Assembly (NCBI GenBank): GCA_034696485.1
Contig: JAQIWT010001253.1
Span: 1 to 11,670, forward strand
DNA length: 11,670 bases
Origin: Isohypsibius dastychi
Taxonomy: Eukaryota; Tardigrada; Eutardigrada; Parachela; Isohypsibiidae
Direction: 5' to 3'
Shown: piece by piece, positions 7,051 through 11,670 of the stretch
How positions within the stretch are numbered: the stretch's first letter is position 1
Layout of the letters: the number at the start of each line of letters is the position of its first letter
Position numbers and translations under genes: made by a program
Notes under the pieces: model-generated
What the model saw: the letters and a program-made list of their open reading frames with translations, nothing else
The model's database searches: none
What the model was told of the DNA's origin: nothing

Positions 7051-7860
7051 AGCAGAATTTTATGTGAAGGAAAGTATATGTTTACTTTATAAATTTGGTA
7101 TTCGTGTCGTAACATGATTGTATGAACCGTATTAGCGTTCGTCTCATCACGATTTTGTCTGAAGTTCAAGATGTTGCATACTAGCAATTCTGAGATCTTT
7201 TTTGCGTAAACCGTGACGGTGACAACTGTCCCGTTCATAGCAAGAAATGGGATCTAGAAAACACATATTGATTTTTAATTTTGAAAATCAGTTAATGTGT
7301 TACTTGAGAATGCTTGTAGCATAGTTGACCGGCCGTCGACAACGGTGGTTGTTCACATTTCAGGCAGAAATGGGTGTCACTATCTTGGTTGTATTCACGA
7401 ATATTATCGCAATTAAGTCTGTCACAACCTTTGGAGAAAATATCGTCGGGGAATAATCTCATGCTTGCTGATAATATGCTGAAGGAGACTGGTGCGAATT
7501 TTGTGCTTCTCACTCTCAGCACTTCGGCACCTGATTCTGTGAATGAACTGTAGACAGCTTGACACGGTTCGACTTTTGTTTCGTGGAGTTCAATGATTTT
7601 TGGGTAGTAAACTCCAGTAGTTCTGTGTCTTTAGCCGTCTCTAACAATCATGTTTTCGATTGTCAATGTGTACGATTTGCCCACAACCAGATGTTCGTTG
7701 TAGTGATCAATGGTTTCTAGGCCATTGACAAAGACCTTAACGTCTAAATACGCAGCTCTCTGTGCATGTGGATTTGCTGAACGTGAATTGAGCTTTCAGA
7801 TTAATCATTCTATTGCCATTAGCCTCCATCCCTGCTCCGATATATTTTACGCTATGAGTT
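6936..7860 (-). pseudogene. RPA1-like OB-fold protein, second copy, disrupted
   Basis: Paralogue of 743-1975. From about 7741 one frame reads VKVFVNGLETID and KSYTLTIENMIVRDG (matching copy A VIKVFLNGAEAIG and NVNLIVQDG), then VYYPKIIELHE, then TKFAPVSFS (copy A YKFLPVSFS). A DBD-C zinc ribbon follows (GCDRLNC, then FCLKCEQ: C-x4-C, C-x2-C), intact here. After the 50-bp intron (7254-7303) it continues GTVVTVTVYAKKISELLV and TIMLRHEYQIYKV, like copy A. Homology ends near 7067, and the frame runs on to a stop at 6936 through the adjoining repeat block. Breaks: an in-frame TAA at 7633-7631 and frame changes around 7745-7800, where the first OB strands (IHVQQIHM) are out of frame. The 5' limit is uncertain. 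It has decayed differently from copy A, so both seem to have lost function, or one acts only as a partial protein. Confidence 0.7.
7254..7303 (-). other. Intron of the RPA1-like gene (copy B)
   Basis: On the minus strand it starts GTAACA, is AT-rich, and ends TGTTTTCTAG, giving a 50-bp GT-AG intron in phase 0. It occupies the same position after the zinc ribbon as the 43-bp intron at 965-1007, and the exons on both sides align. Sequence within the intron is not conserved, as expected for an old duplication. Confidence 0.8.
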
Positions 7861-8790
7861 CTGGGCATAAGATCAATTGACTCTCATAATGAATATAACT
7901 GCCAGTGCCTTCCCGTAGGGCCACTTTTGGTAGTGACAGTTCTCGTAGTAGAGCATTCGCTGCCAGAGCCTACGTAGTCAAGAATTTTCGTTGTTCGCTG
8001 AGTTCAAGAAGTTTCATAGTTTGAGGTTTCGTGGTCATTGTGTTTTGGTACGAGAAGTCTGCCTGCGAAAAGTTCATCGTATCATATCTACCACCACATC
8101 GCACATCATGGATCTTACATCTGTCTTGCGGCCCGAATAAACCACTGCCCGTTTGATGAGAATAATCACAAACCTTTGGAGCATCCATCCTCCACTTTCA
8201 ACCCGTTCCGAAAAATTCGCAACTGTTAAGCCAAGGGTGGGAAAGAAGATACCATTTTAATCTTCCAGAATTAATCTCCCGTCAATTTGATTACCATTTC
8301 CAAAAAAGCAAACAGTGTTTCTCAGAGCAGAACTAAAACTATTTGCCTAGAGAGAACAGTTTATCGTATTCACCAAACTAAATGTTCGTATATTGCTCAC
8401 CAGAAAACCCATCACTCCCATCGTGCCCGCTTCTTCATAACTTTGGTCTCTCACACAGATAATGCAGAAAGGTTCTTCCATTCTTTCAATTATTGCGACA
8501 AAAGCTAAGTTGATTATAGAGTATTCGACCGTTAGTAACATTGACAAAAGGAAAAGCTGAAGGAGACTCACAAAAGAGTTCATTTTACTGGGTTGCGAGA
8601 GCTTCTTGTAGAGTTTTTAGTGCTGGTAAGGTTGGTTCTCAGCCGAGAATCGTTGAGCATGTCAGCGATGTATCAAACATGATTAAAAGATTGGAGACAG
8701 TTGCTGAATATTTTTATTCAAATTCTTGTGAATCCACTGCTACGTTTTTCAACTGTTCACCTACAGAGCATTTGGTGAGAGTTTTACAGT
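7861..8790. other. No supported gene; weak 5' remnants of the RPA1-like copy
   Basis: Minus-strand bases 7861-8000 occupy the place of the N-terminal linker of the RPA1-like gene, but no reading frame can be followed. The rest has open stretches (8038-8229, 8287-8508, 8541-8843) with no motif. The plus frame at 8541-8843 (NMIKRLETVAEYFYSNSC) looks somewhat protein-like but overlaps a more interesting minus frame at its end. No copy of the coiled-coil gene or of the BTB domain is visible, though both would be expected near here from copy A order. Confidence 0.4.
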
Positions 8791-8794
8791 TCAA

Positions 8795-8908
8795 TCAATG
8801 TTCACACACAAGACAAACAGTTTGTTTCGGACGATGTTTATGACCACAGTGGAAAATCGTTGCAGCGATTTTGCAATGAACCCTTGTTTTGGCACTAATG
8901 CCCTCCAT
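8795..8908 (-). CDS. Cys/His-rich tail continuous with the MATH remnant
   Basis: Downstream of the MATH end, the same open frame continues through an ATG at 8908 as MEGISAKTRVHCKIAATIF, then HCGHKHRPKQTVCLVCEH and a stop at 8795. CGH-x7-VC-x2-C resembles the knuckle of a zinc ribbon; bL32-type mitochondrial ribosomal proteins have CGH-x6-LC-x2-C, but the first Cys of their pair (CxxCGH) is absent here. In copy A this place is taken by the BTB start. It may be an unrelated exon, a divergent tail, or chance. The segment 8853-8872 also forms a hairpin (AAAATCG, loop, CGATTTT), which constrains the residues. Confidence 0.25.
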   Translation of the reverse strand: MEGISAKTRVHCKIAATIFHCGHKHRPKQTVCLVCEH

Positions 8909-8925
8909 CGTACAGATTCGAACCT

Positions 8926-9452
8926 TTACCTGAAAAGTGAGTGGCCAGCATTGGCTCGGTGATTTTAACATGATGGTCAGTGTGTCGTCTGGCGAAAGAT
9001 ACTTAAGTCTTGTAACTTTGCTAACAGAGGATAGTTCCATGTAATGGAATACAACGTATTTAGGAGAAGGAGTATATGAGAATGAATAATGCAACTAATG
9101 GGAAAGGTCATAGTTGCCAAGGCTTGTGGGCACTTGGGACAATCCCAAGTGACCTTCACGCTCGGACATCACAGTCAGCTGGCTGCATGGTGGCCGAGAT
9201 TCCGAAGTCAAACGGAAATCGGTAGATGATGGAAATCTTCAATGTCATGTTCAACCCAAACAAATCAAACTCTTTTTCGAAACTGGCATGCGATGGGATA
9301 CTTGACCATGCAGTATTGAATTTGATAGTCCATTTAGGAACTCTTCGGATTCGTTCTACAACTGAAGTTCCGATAGCACTGAATGCGAAAAGGTTGTTGT
9401 GTTTATGTGCGACGCGGTGAACTTGACGGTCACCGCGCAGAATGTTGTCGAG
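8926..9452 (-). pseudogene. MATH-like domain, copy B, without BTB
   Basis: Homologous to 3680-4008. One frame from about 9452 reads GDRQVHRVAHKHNNLF, then RRVPKWTIKFNTAWSS, then FEKEFDLFGLNMTLKISI and ISATMQPAD, with no break up to 9156. This is the opening half of a MATH domain (W-T-I, then paired strands). A second frame at 9094-8926 reads KVTRLKYLSPDDTLTIMLK, matching the usual MATH C-terminal strand (YL-x-D-D-T-L-T-I). The two frames differ by one, so a small indel or an unseen intron lies between 9090 and 9160. A conserved CAG|GTAAAG in both copies follows the MATH end and could be a splice donor. No BTB follows. It is likely a partial duplicate whose BTB was lost or never included. Confidence 0.55.
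9131..9151. other. Perfect 9-bp stem, 3-base loop hairpin
   Basis: CACTTGGGA, loop CAA, TCCCAAGTG. It lies inside the 198 bp of copy B that copy A lacks. It has no T-run after it, so it does not look like a terminator. Confidence 0.7.
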
Positions 9453-9518
9453 CTCCCACGTAGTATGATCCGAAGTTTGATTGAATGACAGTGATTTTGA
9501 CCGTTTTGGCCAAAACAA

Positions 9519-9797
9519 ATGAAGAAGGAACACCTGTTAAGCGAACAGATCCACATCGACTACAATGTGACCAATTCTGATTCTGAACCGGTTAACGCTA
9601 GTGCACATACGGCAGAACATGTGACCACATTGAAAAGCCGATATTCCATCGGTGTAGATGTTCGCCTGAAACATAGACTGCGTTCAAACCTGCAGACGAA
9701 TATTGATCAAGGACCCGCCCGGTCTGTTAGTGCGACCAATAGACCGGCTCGATTTATAGGTGGCATACAAAGCTCTCTCATATTCCGGTGGTATTGA
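9519..9797 (+). CDS. Hypothetical 92-residue ORF
   Basis: It starts at ATG 9519 (MKKEHLLSEQIHIDYNVT), just outside the duplicated MATH block, and ends at a stop at 9795-9797. The protein is hydrophilic, with many Ser, Asn and Arg, no hydrophobic core and no known motif. A 14-bp palindrome, GTTTTGGCCAAAAC, at 9503-9516 immediately precedes the start. It could be a disordered N-terminal exon or chance. No paralogue in copy A. Confidence 0.2.
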   Translation: MKKEHLLSEQIHIDYNVTNSDSEPVNASAHTAEHVTTLKSRYSIGVDVRLKHRLRSNLQTNIDQGPARSVSATNRPARFIGGIQSSLIFRWY

Positions 9798-9836
9798 GCC
9801 GAGAATATGAGAAAGTGATTCGTTCACTTCGGAAGA

Positions 9837-10115
9837 ATGCTGGAACCAGAGAGTTCAGTACGGTTTCCCCGTTCCGATGTCGACAGCGACAATTCGACGT
9901 CACACGGGGTAGATGCAAGAGCTTCATATATAAAAAGCTGGTCTCCGGCGTCTTCGACACTTTTAACAAACAGTAATTCCTATACCTCACGCATTATTCT
10001 TGGTGTGCTGATCGGTTCACGGGCAATCCCTCTGAATCTAGATGACAGATGTACGCTCGGATGGATGAACTTTCAGACGCGGTTCGAATTGGGAATGATG
10101 TGGGCCTCAGCGCAA
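9837..10115 (+). CDS. Possible exon before a GTAAGT donor
   Basis: The frame opens at ATG 9837 and runs to the intron-like segment at 10116. The Ser-rich first 60 residues are followed by RIILGVLIGSRAIPLNLDD. This has a faint likeness to the G-AWxGAxxIPLDWDR segment of PIG-F (a membrane subunit in GPI-anchor synthesis), but the W and the following WQ are missing, so I do not claim it. A second frame over 10050-10115 (RMDELSDAVRIGNDVGLSA) also looks protein-like. Which frame is real, if either, is undecided. Confidence 0.25.
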
Positions 10116-10174
10116 GTAAGTGCTCCTTTACTAATCTCGGCTGGAAACATTACGTACGTGCTGATTAAATGCAG
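10116..10174 (+). other. Intron-like segment (59 bp)
   Basis: It begins with the consensus donor GTAAGT, contains ACTAAT and CTGATTAAAT as possible branch points, and ends AATGCAG. Size and signals match the two better-supported introns in the window. Downstream reading is short in all frames (stop within 20 codons), so this would be near a 3' end. Confidence 0.45.
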
Positions 10175-10179
10175 TTAAT

Positions 10180-11020
10180 GTCGGATCAAACTAGCACGTT
10201 TCCGAAATGCTGAGCCTACGAGAGTTGGCCACTAGAAAATTGGCGAGGAACTCGACAGGATAAGGCACATTTGGGGAAAGGAAGAACAGGTTTTGAAAGG
10301 TTATTGACTGCAAACTATTGCACCTTCGAGACGATTCATAGCTTCCTGCTAGTGATCCCGTTTGGGGTTAATCTCATGGCCGTTCATTCTGACTGACCAG
10401 GGAAGAAACTCCACTCGGGATAACTGTTTTTGGTCAGTACACAAATCTCATATGCCAACACAGCAGACAAGCTTAACATTTGGTGCAGAGTAAGACAAGA
10501 CCGCCTTGTTCGTCTCTGGCTGCCATGGCGATGCTTTTCGAATACTTCATTTGTCCAAAAATTTGTGAGTACTAAATCATCGATACTCACCATTCTGCAC
10601 CAGAAATGACCCTGTAAGATCCTGTGAGCTTGAGAAATAAGTAGCTTTATTCGTGTTCCAAAGTCAACTGAATGTTCTCTAACCGAGAACATAGGATAGT
10701 ACATGTGTGATTAGCAACCAAGAATCCTACAAGAATGGTGAGTTTCTACTCAAGGACACAGACCCGCTCTGGCAAATGAGTTTGGTTACCATTTTTCACG
10801 ATTTCTGCGCAGAAACTTGTTCCCGTTTGGCATCAGTCTTGTGGAAGATAGCATAAATCGACCAGAGACGGGTTTTGCACGGGAACATTTCGCATTTGAG
10901 TTCATAAGTGTTTGTTAACCTATTGATGCCCGCTACCTGAAGGAAGCGGCTGATTTCAACGAAACTTGGTGGTCTCAGCCAGAAAAAAATTATGAGCTCA
11001 ACGCGCTATCTTTCAATTTT
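10180..11020. other. No supported gene; one perfect hairpin
   Basis: A 106-codon minus frame (10384-10704) has no motif. At 10672-10692 the sequence ATGTTCTC, loop TAACC, GAGAACAT is a perfect 8-bp stem. No homology to the left half of the window was seen. Confidence 0.4.
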
Positions 11021-11022
11021 TT

Positions 11023-11207
11023 TTGACCAGCGGTCAAGCAAGTGTAGTGACGGGAACATTTGTCGTCAGTGGGCATCGCCACATTTGTGGCGGTCTATGT
11101 TTCTCGATAAGTTGCCAGTCGAATCGGTCATTCTTGAGCTCATTGGAAAGAAAAAAATCATTCATGGCCGAATATCTGACCGAAAGGCATCAGCTGACCA
11201 CTGGTCA
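11023..11207. repeat. Cluster of three perfect short inverted repeats
   Basis: TTGACC-AGC-GGTCAA at 11023-11037, CGCCACA-TT-TGTGGCG at 11077-11092, and TGACCA-C-TGGTCA at 11195-11207. Two share the TGACC/GGTCA half-site, the hexamer core bound by some nuclear receptors, though in inverted layout. Plus-strand frames over the area (10992-11306, 11023-11355) show no domain. Confidence 0.5.
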
Positions 11208-11309
11208 ACTTTTTGGGCAAAAGGTCACAAAAACCCGGCCGAATTTTCTATCCAGCAACGAAACGATGAAAACTCATCAAAATTGGTTCCGACTTATGCG
11301 GTGTGACTA

Positions 11310-11670
11310 CTCTTGTGAGATATATGCTCACGTTCACGCCTGGTCACGAATCTGACCAAGAAACGCAGAACAGCAATCATGATGGAGCCGCACTCCACAC
11401 TTTTAACAGCGCAACCTTCCCGTAGGCAGCCCACTTTTCGTGCAGCTTCTTCGGTTTTTTTAGTATTAGTATGTAGCGTGTTTTGAACACCCTCATATCT
11501 CCCAATTGAGGCAACGGGACCCCAGCGACTCAGACAGCGATATATCTGGTGTATATTCTTTATCAGTTTTGGCGGATCGGTGTCGATCTCGACTAGCCAG
11601 GGTTAGATGCACCCCCAATCACTTGACGAACTCGTTCAGCTGACGAAGTTTTCAAACAAGTTCGCTACTG
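11310..11670. other. No supported gene
   Basis: No open frame of note. The phrase CCTTCCCGTAGG at 11417 recurs at 7909 followed by a similar CCACTTTT, a match of about 25 bp that may be a leftover of a further repeat or chance. Confidence 0.35.

Noticed and set aside
743-7860. Ciliate-type genetic code with TAA and TAG read as glutamine
   Set aside because: The same genes use CAA and CAG freely for Gln, the interrupting stops do not fall where the paralogue has Gln, and TGA and frameshifts also break the frames.
8541-8843. 100-residue plus ORF
   Set aside because: Partly protein-like, but it overlaps the Cys/His-rich minus frame and has no family or copy A partner, so I could not support it as a gene.
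8981-9178. A MITE with TGTG ends and 5-bp target duplication
   Set aside because: The end repeats are very imperfect, and the MATH C-terminal motif runs across the supposed junction. Kept only as the alternative in the deletion finding.
10384-10704. 106-residue minus ORF
   Set aside because: No recognisable domain and no splice or paralogue support; it also contains a perfect hairpin.
1-11670. Bacterial or phage origin
   Set aside because: No operons, no ribosome-binding sites ahead of ORFs and low coding density. Two conserved introns and animal-type domains are present.
1-11670. tRNA, rRNA or CRISPR array
   Set aside because: No cloverleaf, conserved rRNA segment or regularly spaced repeat was seen on either strand by eye. 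A covariance-model scan would be decisive.

Overview
The window looks like eukaryotic nuclear DNA, most likely from a small invertebrate animal. No gene has a bacterial layout. Two homologous gene copies each carry a short GT...AG intron (43 and 50 bp) at the same codon boundary, and the recognisable families (RPA1-type OB-fold, MATH, BTB/POZ-BACK) are typical of animals. Short introns and MATH-BTB genes would suit a nematode or another compact-genome invertebrate, but the species cannot be fixed from the sequence. Coding density is low and almost every recognisable gene is broken.

The main structure is an old direct duplication of roughly 6 kb, seen as three pairs of homologous blocks in the same order and orientation. 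Copy A holds a conserved block (78-560), an RPA1-like pseudogene (743-1975, minus) and a MATH-BTB pseudogene (3034-4286, minus). Copy B holds the same conserved block (6631-7050), an RPA1-like pseudogene (6936-7860, minus) and the MATH part only (8926-9452, minus). B has no visible BTB.

Between the homologous blocks, copy A has a plus-strand coiled-coil gene (2181-2644), head-to-head with the RPA1-like gene across a 205-bp spacer. It also has weak plus-strand open stretches at 4338-4680 and 4670-5005. The boundary between the copies (about 5000-6630) holds a 57-codon minus ORF resembling a zinc-finger fragment of the FAR1/FLYWCH type, a 16-base C tract and a 155-bp imperfect inverted repeat. 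The right end (9500-11670) has no family I can name: one ORF followed by an intron-like 59-bp segment, several perfect short hairpins, and open stretches without recognisable domains.

Functionally, the recognisable pieces are a single-stranded-DNA-binding protein of the RPA large-subunit type and a substrate-adaptor protein of the MATH-BTB type, which normally works with cullin-3 ubiquitin ligases. Nothing shows that they act together. The picture is a decaying duplicated locus rather than a working system. Some breaks could be assembly errors or missed exons, since the family calls come from reading residues without a search.
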